Positions 28,509-36,335 of a stretch of 64,000 nucleotides of DNA are shown here, piece by piece. Below the pieces are notes generated by a model that saw only the letters and a list, made by a program, of their open reading frames with translations, was not told the origin of the DNA and ran no database searches. The stretch covers positions 310,001 through 374,000 of the forward strand of contig CAWBAK010000004.1 in NCBI GenBank assembly GCA_963786805.1. The letters run 5' to 3'. The position numbers were made by a program, and so were the translations under genes. Origin of the DNA: CALGFI01 sp963786805. GTDB taxonomy: Bacteria; Actinomycetota; UBA4738; HRBIN12. Every line of letters starts with the position of its first letter. Position 1 is the first letter of the stretch.

Positions 28509-28539
28509 TGAAAGAGCCGGCCTTCGGGCCGCTCTTTCA
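28509..28539. terminator. bidirectional hairpin terminator
   Basis: GAAAGAGC (28510-28517) pairs with GCTCTTTC (28531-28538), and GGCC (28519-28522) with GGCC (28527-28530), around a TTCG tetraloop, with one bulged C. The outer arm ends in a T-run for the rightward transcript and, by symmetry, for the leftward one. It separates the beta-helix gene from the convergent FMN oxidase gene and overlaps the stop codon of the latter. Confidence 0.85.
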
Positions 28540-29556
28540 TGCTTCGGTCACGAACGCTCTCGTGATCTCACCGACGGTCTTCACCCCAGCGAGGGTCATC
28601 GCGTTCTCGAACTCGGCGCGGAGGATGCCGAGCACCTGGACCACGCCCTCCTCTCCATCGACGGCAAGACCCCAGCACACCGGCCGCGCCGTCATGACGG
28701 CGGCAGCGCCGAGGGCGAGCGCCTTGAAGATGTCCGTCCCACGCCGGACGCCGCCGTCGACGATCACCGGGATGCGCCCCCCGACGGCCTGGACGACCTC
28801 GGGCAACGCCGTGATCCCGGCAGCGACCCCGTCGAGCTGACGACCGCCGTGGTTGGACACGACGATGCCATCGGCGCCGTGCTTCATGGCGAGCACCGCA
28901 TCCTCGGCGGTCAAGATCCCCTTCACCAACAGCGGGAGCGGCGCGCGTTCGCGGATCCAGGCGAGGTCGTCCCACGTGATGGCGTGGTCGTACACCTGGT
29001 CGTCGTCCGGCAAGCCCTGCGGCATGTCGAACCCGCTCCGCGTGTCGCGGTGCCGCAGCCCACCGACCGGGAAGTCCACGGTGAAGCACAGGGCTCCGTA
29101 CCCGGCGGCATGAACCCGGTGGAGCACCTCCTCCGTGAGGCCACGGTCGGTGAAGACGTAGAGCTGCCACCACTTGGTGAACTCGGACGCGGCCGCGATC
29201 TCCTCGAGCAGGTCCATCGCGGTCGTCGAGACCGCCATGATCGTTCCCGCCCGGGCCGCGGCGCGCGCCGTGGCGGGCTCGCCGTCGGGGTGCGCCTTGC
29301 GTTGATAGGCCCACGGCGCGACGAGCAGCGGGAAGGCGACGCGCGTGCCGAGGATCTCGGTCGAGGGATCCGGCGGGAACGCGCCGGTCAGCATCCGAGG
29401 GCGGATCACCCATCGGTCGAACGCCCTCCGGTTCTCCGCGAGCGTCCACTCGTCCCCGGCACCGCCGGCGAAGTAGCCGTAGACGTCGGGAGGAAGGAGC
29501 TCACGCGCAACCGGCTCGTAGTCGTCGACGGTCACGAACCGGCGCTCACCAACCAT
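28537..29556 (-). CDS. FMN-dependent alpha-hydroxy acid oxidase/dehydrogenase
   Basis: 339 residues of the lactate/glycolate oxidase family: YGYFAGGAGDEWTLAEN, PLLVAPWAYQRKAHPDGE, WQLYVFTDRGLTEE, PLLVKGILTAEDA, the active-site VSNHGGRQLDG (His and Arg) and IVDGGVRRGTDIFKALALGA (FMN phosphate site). The enzyme oxidises an L-2-hydroxy acid to a 2-keto acid, passing electrons to oxygen or to a carrier; which one cannot be told. ATG 29556. Nothing nearby fixes the substrate. Confidence 0.9.
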   Translation of the reverse strand: MVGERRFVTVDDYEPVARELLPPDVYGYFAGGAGDEWTLAENRRAFDRWVIRPRMLTGAFPPDPSTEILGTRVAFPLLVAPWAYQRKAHPDGEPATARAAARAGTIMAVSTTAMDLLEEIAAASEFTKWWQLYVFTDRGLTEEVLHRVHAAGYGALCFTVDFPVGGLRHRDTRSGFDMPQGLPDDDQVYDHAITWDDLAWIRERAPLPLLVKGILTAEDAVLAMKHGADGIVVSNHGGRQLDGVAAGITALPEVVQAVGGRIPVIVDGGVRRGTDIFKALALGAAAVMTARPVCWGLAVDGEEGVVQVLGILRAEFENAMTLAGVKTVGEITRAFVTEA

Positions 29557-29570
29557 CCGCGCAGTATCGC

Positions 29571-30392
29571 TTAGACCTGCGAGGCCGGGACGGCGTTCGG
29601 CAGCACCGTCTCGGTCGCGATCACGCGGAAGAAGCCCTGCTCGAACGCGATCGTCCGGCGCAGGAACGACGGCGGACAGCAGGCGGGCTCGTCGTTCGGG
29701 TACTGGGCCGCGTACTCGAGGATCTGGCCCCCCGCCACCACCACCGAGCCGCGGGCGGCGTCGTTCGGGTGCGCGATGACCTGCGGGATGCCGTTCTGGT
29801 CGTACCCGACGATGTCGTACTCGAGCGTGAGTCGCTCGTCGACCACGCGGAACCCGACCAGGAGTTCGGGCACGCCGTCCCCGGTGAGGTCGGCCGGCAG
29901 CACGTTCACGTCGCTCCAGCGCTCGCCGGCGGGATCGCTCGCCTGCAGCCACTCCACCCATCCCCCGGCGTCCGGGACGAACGTGAACACGCGAGCCGTG
30001 AAGGCGCTGGAACCGTCCGCCGTCGTGTCGCGCTGGACCACCCAGACGACCCTGGTCCCCGAGACCGGCACCTCGCCGCACTCCCCGAGCAGCCCGGGGC
30101 TCACGAGGGACTCGCACGGCGCCGTGGCCGCGACGGCGACGACCGGGCGGTCACCCTCGAGGAGCACCTGGCCCTCGGTGGTGATCGCCGGCTCCTGTCC
30201 CGGCGATGGCGTGACCACTTCGGGCGAGGTGGTGATGGTCGGCTCGGGCGACGTCGTCGCGCTGGGCCGGGGTGAGGGCTCGGTCACCACCTCGTCGTCG
30301 CCGGATCGGCCGATCAGGAACCCGACGAGGAGTCCGAGCGCGAACAGCGCGATCCCTCCCACGACGACCGCCCGGCGGGCATCCCCGAACAC
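29571..30392 (-). CDS. membrane-anchored extracytoplasmic protein with FG-GAP-like repeat
   Basis: 273 residues: a short cytoplasmic N-terminus, one membrane helix (VVVGGIALFALGLLVGFLIG), a Pro/Thr/Ser-rich linker (about residues 38-66) and an outside domain containing LPADLTGDGVPELLVGF, a calcium-loop motif of FG-GAP repeats, and four cysteines (PCESLV, LGECGE, PACCPP). No enzyme motif is seen. It is downstream of the IclR gene in the same direction with a 72-base gap. Function unknown. Confidence 0.75.
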   Translation of the reverse strand: MFGDARRAVVVGGIALFALGLLVGFLIGRSGDDEVVTEPSPRPSATTSPEPTITTSPEVVTPSPGQEPAITTEGQVLLEGDRPVVAVAATAPCESLVSPGLLGECGEVPVSGTRVVWVVQRDTTADGSSAFTARVFTFVPDAGGWVEWLQASDPAGERWSDVNVLPADLTGDGVPELLVGFRVVDERLTLEYDIVGYDQNGIPQVIAHPNDAARGSVVVAGGQILEYAAQYPNDEPACCPPSFLRRTIAFEQGFFRVIATETVLPNAVPASQV

Positions 30393-30464
30393 GCGCCGAC
30401 GTTACGGCGCGGCGGGTGCTCCCACAAGGACCCGAACTCGCGACGCGCGAGACGGCCGAACGGT

Positions 30465-31238
30465 TCACCGATGGTTGGCGAAGCGGCGGACGCCGCCGAG
30501 GTCTCGCGAGAGGCCGCGTGCGACCTCCTTCACGGCAGCCAGCACGTCCTCGCGAACCTTCCCATCGGGAAGGAGGCGCTCGACGGGACCGACGACGCCG
30601 ATCGCTCCGACCGCATGGCCGTCGTGATCGATGACCGGCGCGGCGAGCTCGGCCTCGCCGATCACGGCCTCCTGGTCCTCGACGGCGTAGCCCTCGGTGC
30701 GGATCGACTCGAGCGCCCGCCGAAGGTCCTCCGGCTCGACGATCGTCTGGCCGGTCAATCTCGGAAGCGGGCCGTCGAGCAACTCGCCGATCGCCACATC
30801 GTCGCGGTACGCCGCGGTCGCCTTGCCGAGCGCGGACGCGTGCCACGGGATGGCGGCCCCGACCTCGAGGATCTGCACCGAGTTGTCCGGCCGGAACACG
30901 TGATGGACGATCAGGATGTTCCACCGGTTCGGCACACCCACGCGAACGGCTTCCGAGGTCCGCGTCGCGAGCGAGTCCGCCCACAGCAGCGACCGCGCGC
31001 GCAGCTCGTGACCGTCCAGGAACGCGTTCCCGAGCTGCAGCAGGGCCGGTCCCAGCCGGTACTTGCCCGTTTCCGCGTCTCGTTCGACGAGCTCGTCCGC
31101 CTCGAGCGCGCGGATGAGCCCGTACACCGTGGCCTTCGCGAGCCCGAGCCGGTCCGCGAGCTCGGTGATGCCGAGCCGGGGCTGTCCGGAGCCGAGCTCG
31201 CGAAGGATCGACGCCGCACGCCGCACGGACTGGATCAC
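30465..31238 (-). CDS. IclR-family transcriptional regulator of the glycerol locus
   Basis: 257 residues: winged helix (RRAASILRELG, LGITELADRLGLAKATVYGLIRAL) and the IclR effector domain (GVPNRWNILIVHHV, IPWHASALGKATAAY, VIGEAELAAPVIDHDG). The GTG at 31238 follows GGGAGG and overlaps the stop of the dhaL paralogue by four bases, so regulator and DhaL are made together. By position it should control the divergent glpF operon, as GylR does for glycerol genes in Streptomyces (same family). A candidate operator lies at 31925-31941. Confidence 0.9.
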   Translation of the reverse strand: MIQSVRRAASILRELGSGQPRLGITELADRLGLAKATVYGLIRALEADELVERDAETGKYRLGPALLQLGNAFLDGHELRARSLLWADSLATRTSEAVRVGVPNRWNILIVHHVFRPDNSVQILEVGAAIPWHASALGKATAAYRDDVAIGELLDGPLPRLTGQTIVEPEDLRRALESIRTEGYAVEDQEAVIGEAELAAPVIDHDGHAVGAIGVVGPVERLLPDGKVREDVLAAVKEVARGLSRDLGGVRRFANHR

Positions 31239-31891
31239 GGCCCCGCCTCCCACGCCGCGGTCCGCTCGAGGGCGGCGAAGAACATGGTCATCGACGTTGC
31301 CCCCGGGTCCTGATGGCCGACGCTTCGAGGCCCGAGGTACGAAGCCCGCCCCTTCCTCGCCTGGAGCGGGATGGTCGCGCGCATCCCCTCTTCGGCTGCG
31401 GCGTGTGCCCGGCTCGCCGCGCCGACGAGGTCGTCCCCCGACCGCAAGCCCCGTTCGTACGCGTCGATCGCCGGCGAGAACGCGTCGACGATCGTCTTGT
31501 CGCCTACCTGCGCTGCGCCGAGACGCTGGACCTCCTCCAGGCCGGCGCGGAGCAGAAGGAACAGCGCCTCCGCGTCGAACGTCTTCGAGCCGTCGAGCGC
31601 CCGGCCCATCTGTCGGATCGCCGACCCGTAGAGCGGGCCGGCGGCGCCTCCCACCGAGAGCACGAGCGTCGTCCCGACGGTCTCGAGAAGGTCCCCCGGC
31701 GGACCGTCGGGCTCGGCCTCGAGCTTCGCGAGCGCCGCAGCGAAGCCGCGGTCCATGTTGATCCCGTGGTCGGCGTCGCCGATGGCGGCATCGAGCTGGG
31801 TGAGGAAGTCGCGCTGGTCGTGGATGTCCCCGGCCATCTCCCGGATCCAGCGAAGGACGAACCCCCCGTCGAGCTGGTTCAGATCGCCCAC
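31235..31891 (-). CDS. dhaL: DhaL paralogue coupled to the IclR regulator
   Basis: 218 residues. All landmarks of the ADP-binding subunit of PTS-type dihydroxyacetone kinase are kept: the Mg-binding aspartates in AAIGDADHGINMDRG, SVGGAAGPLYGS, and ARKGRASYLGPRSVGHQDPGA. A second dhaL lies in the divergent operon (33888-34527). Because this copy is translationally coupled to the IclR gene it may act as a regulatory partner, as DhaL and DhaK do with DhaR in E. coli; equally it may be a second kinase subunit. GTG 31891, with GAGGGGG upstream. Confidence 0.88.
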   Translation of the reverse strand: MGDLNQLDGGFVLRWIREMAGDIHDQRDFLTQLDAAIGDADHGINMDRGFAAALAKLEAEPDGPPGDLLETVGTTLVLSVGGAAGPLYGSAIRQMGRALDGSKTFDAEALFLLLRAGLEEVQRLGAAQVGDKTIVDAFSPAIDAYERGLRSGDDLVGAASRAHAAAEEGMRATIPLQARKGRASYLGPRSVGHQDPGATSMTMFFAALERTAAWEAGP

Positions 31892-31924
31892 GCGCCCCCT
31901 CGATGCCCACCGGAACGCCGAAGT

Positions 31925-31941
31925 GTTCGACGATACCGAAC
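31925..31941. promoter_or_regulatory. candidate IclR operator in the divergent promoter region
   Basis: GTTCGACGATACCGAAC is an inverted repeat with 5-base arms (GTTCG/CGAAC) and a 7-base spacer, a form close to operators of several IclR-family regulators. A second, wider-spaced pair with the arms in opposite order, CGAAC (31997-32001) and GTTCG (32014-32018), lies nearer glpF. Both lie in the 166-base gap between dhaL (minus) and glpF (plus). No convincing -35/-10 pair could be fixed. Confidence 0.45.
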
Positions 31942-32057
31942 GAAGCGCGGAGATTCCATCCCCATCACGGTCATCCTCTGATTTGACGACCTCCGGCGAA
32001 CGGGAGTCTCCTTGTTCGGGCGTGCCCGAGCGGGCGCGGAGGGGAGGTGTCCGAGAG

Positions 32058-32765
32058 ATGTTCCTCGGTGAGGTTGTCGGGACGGCCGTGCTGATCCTGC
32101 TCGGCGACGGGGTGGTCGCCGGAGTGCTGCTGAACCGGTCGAAGGCGCAGAACGCGGGCTGGGTCGTCATCACCTTCGCGTGGGGCTTCGCGGTGTTCGC
32201 CGGCGTGCTCACGAGTCTCGCCGTTACCGACGGGGTCGCGCATCTGAACCCGGCGGTGACGATCGGGCTGTGGGCGATCGACGCGGTGGAGGCGGGCGAC
32301 GTCCCGCAGCTCATCGCCGGCCAGTTCATCGGCGCGGCGATCGGAGCGACGCTCGTCTGGCTCGCGTACCTGCCGCACTGGGAGCAGACGGACGATCCCG
32401 GTCTGAAGCTCGCCGTCTTCTCGACGGGTCCGGCGATCCGCAACACGGTCGCGAACCTGATCACCGAGATCATCGGCACCTTCATGCTGGTGTTCGGCGT
32501 CCTGGCGCTGGGTCACGAATCGGTCGCGGCGCTCGGACCGCTCGGCGTCGCGCTGATCGTCGTGGTGATCGGCATGTCGCTCGGCGGGCCTACGGGCTAC
32601 GCGATCAACCCCGCGCGGGACCTCGGTCCGCGGATCATGCACTTCATCCTGCCGATCGCGGGCAAGGGCGACTCGGACTGGGCGTACTCGTGGGTTCCGG
32701 TGGTCGGTCCGATCATCGGCGGCATCATCGGCGCGCTCGCCGGAGACGCGCTGTTCTTCCAGTAA
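32058..32765 (+). CDS. glpF: glycerol uptake facilitator (MIP family)
   Basis: 235 residues with six membrane helices and the two half-helix signatures LNPAVT and INPARDLGPR. The aspartate after the second NPAR is characteristic of glycerol-conducting aquaglyceroporins rather than water channels. It would let glycerol diffuse into the cell for GlpK. The ATG at 32058 has GGGGAGGTG upstream. First gene of the plus-strand operon. Confidence 0.92.
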   Translation: MFLGEVVGTAVLILLGDGVVAGVLLNRSKAQNAGWVVITFAWGFAVFAGVLTSLAVTDGVAHLNPAVTIGLWAIDAVEAGDVPQLIAGQFIGAAIGATLVWLAYLPHWEQTDDPGLKLAVFSTGPAIRNTVANLITEIIGTFMLVFGVLALGHESVAALGPLGVALIVVVIGMSLGGPTGYAINPARDLGPRIMHFILPIAGKGDSDWAYSWVPVVGPIIGGIIGALAGDALFFQ

Positions 32766-32821
32766 GCCGACGGAAGGAGTCCTGGAGCGTTCGACCAGCA
32801 CCCGAGTGAGAGGAGGCCCGA

Positions 32822-33823
32822 GTGAAGAAACTCATCAACAAACCGGAGGACGTCGTCCGGGAAGCGCTGCAAGGGATGGAGCAGGCCCACGCGGATCTGA
32901 TCAAGGTCTTCTACGACCCGTACTACATCGTCCGTTCGGATGCTCCGGTCCAGGGGAAAGTCTCGCTGGTCTCGGGCGGCGGCTCGGGGCACGAGCCGAT
33001 GCACGGCGGGTTCGTCGGGGCGGGGATGCTCGACGCGGCGTGTCCCGGCGAGGTGTTCACGTCGCCGACGCCCGACCAGATGGAGGCGGCGACCAAGGCT
33101 GTGAACGGCGGCGCGGGCGTCATCCACATCGTCAAGAACTACACGGGCGACGTGATGAACTTCGAGATGGCGGCCGAGCTCTGCCGTTCGGAGGGCATCG
33201 ACGTCGAGTCCGTCCTGGTCGACGACGACGTGGCGGTGCAGGACTCGCTCTACACGGCCGGACGACGCGGTGTCGGTGCGACGGTCCTTCTCGAGAAGAT
33301 CGCCGGGGCGGCTGCCGAGGAGGGCAGGCCGCTCAAGGAAGTCGCCGACATCTGCCGCGAGGTCAACGCGAATGCCCGCAGCATGGGCATGGCGCTGACG
33401 TCGTGCACGGTCCCGGCCGCCGGCAAGCCGACGTTCGAGCTCGGCGAGGACGAGATCGAGATCGGCATCGGGATCCACGGCGAGCCCGGGCGCGAGCGCA
33501 CGAAGCTCAAGCCCGTCTCGGAGATCGTGGAGCAGATGGCCACTGCGATCGTCGACGACCTGCCGTACAAGAAGGGCGACAGTGTCCTGGCGTTCGTCAA
33601 CGGGATGGGCGGGACACCGCTGATCGAGCTCTACGTGGTGTTCAACGAGCTCGCGAAGTTCCTGAAGGGCCGCGGGGTCACCGTCGGCCGGAACCTGATC
33701 GGCTCCTACATCACCTCGCTCGAGATGGCGGGGTGCTCGATCACGCTGCTCAAGCTGTCGGACGAGTTCACGCGGCTGTGGGACGCGCCGGTCAAGACAC
33801 CGGGTCTGCGCTGGGGCGTCTGA
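32822..33823 (+). CDS. dhaK: dihydroxyacetone kinase subunit DhaK
   Basis: 333 residues binding dihydroxyacetone covalently through a histidine. SGGGSGHEPMHGGFVGAGML forms the substrate site and IGIGIHGEPG holds the hemiaminal-forming His. FVNGMGGTPLIELY and SYITSLEMAGCSITLL are also typical. The length fits the PTS-dependent DhaK, not the two-domain ATP-dependent kinase. The GTG at 32822 follows GAGAGGAGG. Works with DhaL and DhaM encoded downstream. Confidence 0.94.
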   Translation: MKKLINKPEDVVREALQGMEQAHADLIKVFYDPYYIVRSDAPVQGKVSLVSGGGSGHEPMHGGFVGAGMLDAACPGEVFTSPTPDQMEAATKAVNGGAGVIHIVKNYTGDVMNFEMAAELCRSEGIDVESVLVDDDVAVQDSLYTAGRRGVGATVLLEKIAGAAAEEGRPLKEVADICREVNANARSMGMALTSCTVPAAGKPTFELGEDEIEIGIGIHGEPGRERTKLKPVSEIVEQMATAIVDDLPYKKGDSVLAFVNGMGGTPLIELYVVFNELAKFLKGRGVTVGRNLIGSYITSLEMAGCSITLLKLSDEFTRLWDAPVKTPGLRWGV

Positions 33824-33887
33824 GGGTGACGGGCGACGAGGTGCGGGCCGTTCGCGGTCCGCACCTCGGCCCCGGAGGAGGTGAAGG

Positions 33888-34527
33888 TTGAGCGTCGGCT
33901 ACGACGACGTCGTTCGCATGATCCGTGCGTTCGCCGCGACGGTCGCCGAGCAGAAGGGAGTACCTGACGGAGCTGGACTCGGCGATCGGAGACGCCGATC
34001 ACGGCATCAACATGGACCGCGGCATGAAGGCCGTCGTCGCCAAGATCGACGGGCAGCCGCCGACGGACGTCGGGGCGCTCCTGAAGACCGTCGGCATGAC
34101 GCTGGTCTCGACCGTCGGGGGCGCCGGCGGCCCGCTCTACGGCACGCTGTTCCTCCAGCTCGGAACGGCGACGGCCGGCAAGGAAACGCTCGAAGCGAAG
34201 GACTGGGCCGCGGCGCTGGATGCCGCGGTCACGGGCGTCCAGGCACGCGGCAAGGCGGAGCTCGAGGACAAGACGATGATCGACGCCCTGATCCCCGCGC
34301 GCGACGCGTACCACCAGGCGCTCGAGGAGGGCGCGACGTTCACGGACGCGCTGCGGCGTTCGGCTGCAGCGGCCGAGGACGGCGTTAAGGCAACGGTTCC
34401 GCTCGTGGCCCGCAAAGGGCGGGCGAGCTATCTGGGTGAGCGCAGCGCCGGGCACCAGGATCCCGGGGCCACGTCATCGTGGCTGCTGCTGAAGACGATC
34501 GCCGACACCTGGGCCGGCAGCGACTGA
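33888..34527 (+). CDS. dhaL: dihydroxyacetone kinase subunit DhaL, one-base insertion
   Basis: 212 residues after correction. The N-terminal segment SVGYDDVVRMIRAFAATVAEQK is in one frame. Dropping one G from GGG at 33956-33958 joins it to EYLTELDSAIGDADHGINMDRG and the rest (STVGGAGGPLYGT, ARKGRASYLGERSAGHQDPGA). It holds ADP as a permanent coenzyme and phosphorylates DhaK-bound dihydroxyacetone; DhaM recharges it. The TTG at 33888 is preceded by GGAGGAGGTGAA. Confidence 0.9.
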
Positions 34528-34549
34528 ACGGGAGGAGGTGGCTTCCCCG

Positions 34550-36046
34550 ATGGCGGACTACGTGGGCGCGGTCGACCAAGGGACGACCAGCACCCGCTTC
34601 ATGATCTTCGACCACGAAGGCAAGGTGGTCGGGGTCGACCAGAAGGAGCACGAGCAGATCTATCCGAAGCCCGGATGGGTCGAGCACGACCCGGCCGAGA
34701 TCATGACGCGAACGGGCGAGGTGATCGACGGAGGTCTGAAGGCGGCGGGGATCAAGGCGAGCGATCTCGCGGCCGTCGGCATCACGAACCAGCGTGAGAC
34801 GACGGTGATCTGGGATCGCAAGACCGGAGAGCCCATCCACAACGCCCTCGTCTGGCAGGACACCCGGTCGCAGGGGGTGGTCGACGAGCTCTCGGCCGAC
34901 GGCGGTCAGGATCGGTTCCGGGAGAAGGTCGGGCTCCCGCTGGCGACGTACTTCTCCGGGACCAAGGTGAAGTGGCTCCTCGAGAACGTCGAGGGAGCCA
35001 AGGCCAGGGCCGAGGCCGGAGACCTCATGTTCGGCAACATCGACACCTGGGTGATCTGGAATCTGACGGGCGGGACGAACGGCGGCGTGCATGTCACCGA
35101 CGTCTCGAACGCGAGCCGGACGATGCTGATGAACCTGGAGACCCTGGACTGGGACCAGGACCAGCTCGACGCCTTCGGCGTACCGCGCTCGATGCTCCCC
35201 GACATCAAGCCGTCCTCGGCGGTATACGGGAATGCCACGGGCACCCTGGCCGGCATCCCCGTCTCCGGCGACCTCGGCGACCAGCAGGCGGCGACGTTCG
35301 GCCAGGCGGCCTTCGACGTCGGCGATGCGAAGAACACGTACGGCACCGGCAACTTCATGCTGCTGAACACCGGGACCGACATCGTGCAGAGCAAGAGCGG
35401 GCTGCTCACGACCGTCGGGTGGAAGCTGGGCGACGAGCCGGCCGTCTACTGCCTCGAGGGCGCCATCGCGATCACCGGCGCGCTCGTGCAGTGGCTGCGC
35501 GACAACCTCGGCCTGATCAAGACCTCGCCCGAGGTCGAGGATCTCGCCAAGACGGTCGAGGACAACGGCGGCGTCTACTTCGTGCCGGCGTTCTCGGGTC
35601 TCTTCGCGCCCTACTGGCGAGGCGACGCACGAGGCGTCATCGTCGGGCTCACCCGCTACGTCAACAAGGGCCACATCGCCCGGGCATCGCTCGAGGCGAC
35701 GGCGTGGCAGACGCGCGAGGTGCTCGACGCGATGGAGGCCGACTCCGGCGTCAAGCTGAAGGAGCTCAAGGTCGACGGCGGCATGGTCTACAACGACCTG
35801 CTCATGCAGTTCCAGGCCGACGTCCTGCGGGTTCCCGTGATCCGGCCGAAGGTCGCGGAGACGACGGCGCTCGGCGCCGCCTACGCCGCCGGCCTCGCGG
35901 TCGGATTCTGGAACTCCTACGAAGACCTTCGTCAGAACTGGGGCAAGGACAAGGACTGGAGCCCCCAGATGGACGAGGGCGAGATCGACCGCGAGTACAA
36001 GCTCTGGAAGAAGGCCGTCACGCGGACCTTCGACTGGGTGGAGTAG
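34550..36046 (+). CDS. glpK: glycerol kinase
   Basis: 498 residues. VDQGTTSTRFMIFD (phosphate 1 motif), ITNQRETTVIWDR, WQDTRSQ, LGDQQAATFGQ, KNTYGTGNFMLLNTG and VDGGMVYNDLLMQFQAD are the complete FGGY glycerol-kinase set. It makes sn-glycerol-3-phosphate with ATP. The strong GGAGGAGGT at 34531-34539 sits at the right distance for the ATG at 34550, not the GTG embedded in it. Confidence 0.97.
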   Translation: MADYVGAVDQGTTSTRFMIFDHEGKVVGVDQKEHEQIYPKPGWVEHDPAEIMTRTGEVIDGGLKAAGIKASDLAAVGITNQRETTVIWDRKTGEPIHNALVWQDTRSQGVVDELSADGGQDRFREKVGLPLATYFSGTKVKWLLENVEGAKARAEAGDLMFGNIDTWVIWNLTGGTNGGVHVTDVSNASRTMLMNLETLDWDQDQLDAFGVPRSMLPDIKPSSAVYGNATGTLAGIPVSGDLGDQQAATFGQAAFDVGDAKNTYGTGNFMLLNTGTDIVQSKSGLLTTVGWKLGDEPAVYCLEGAIAITGALVQWLRDNLGLIKTSPEVEDLAKTVEDNGGVYFVPAFSGLFAPYWRGDARGVIVGLTRYVNKGHIARASLEATAWQTREVLDAMEADSGVKLKELKVDGGMVYNDLLMQFQADVLRVPVIRPKVAETTALGAAYAAGLAVGFWNSYEDLRQNWGKDKDWSPQMDEGEIDREYKLWKKAVTRTFDWVE

Positions 36047-36053
36047 GAGTGAC

Positions 36054-36296
36054 ATGACCGAAGGCGACAAGGGCCACAAGGACCACGAGGAGCACGGCGA
36101 CTTCGCCAAGGGGCAGGAGAAGGAGCACAAGCATCACGAAGGCGACTTCGCCGAAGGTCAGGAGAAGAAGGACGAGCACGGCGGCGCCCACGGCGGCGAC
36201 TTCGCCGAGGGGCAGGAGGCGCCCGAGGAGCACGAGCACCACGAGGGCTCCTTCGCCGAGGGTCAGGAGAAGGAAGACCACCACAACAAAGACTGA
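36054..36296 (+). CDS. small His/Glu-rich repeat protein
   Basis: 80 residues, almost entirely charged and with no hydrophobic core, so probably disordered. The octapeptide G(D/S)FA(E/K)GQE occurs four times (residues 15-22, 30-37, 48-55, 65-72), separated by clusters of His, Glu and Lys; the protein contains many histidines and no cysteine. It lies 7 bases after glpK and 40 before glpA, so it belongs to the glycerol operon. I recall similar Gly-Phe-x-x-Gly-x-Glu repeats in small actinobacterial proteins but know no function. Metal buffering or a scaffold role is speculation. Confidence 0.7.
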   Translation: MTEGDKGHKDHEEHGDFAKGQEKEHKHHEGDFAEGQEKKDEHGGAHGGDFAEGQEAPEEHEHHEGSFAEGQEKEDHHNKD

Positions 36297-36335
36297 CCCG
36301 CGACGGGCGGGGCGCGCGATGCGAGACTGAGTCCG

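Noticed and set aside
36054..36296. CRISPR-like repeat array.
   Set aside because: The repeats are in the protein, with variable codons and 45-54-base periods, and lie in a well-formed frame with no identical DNA repeats.
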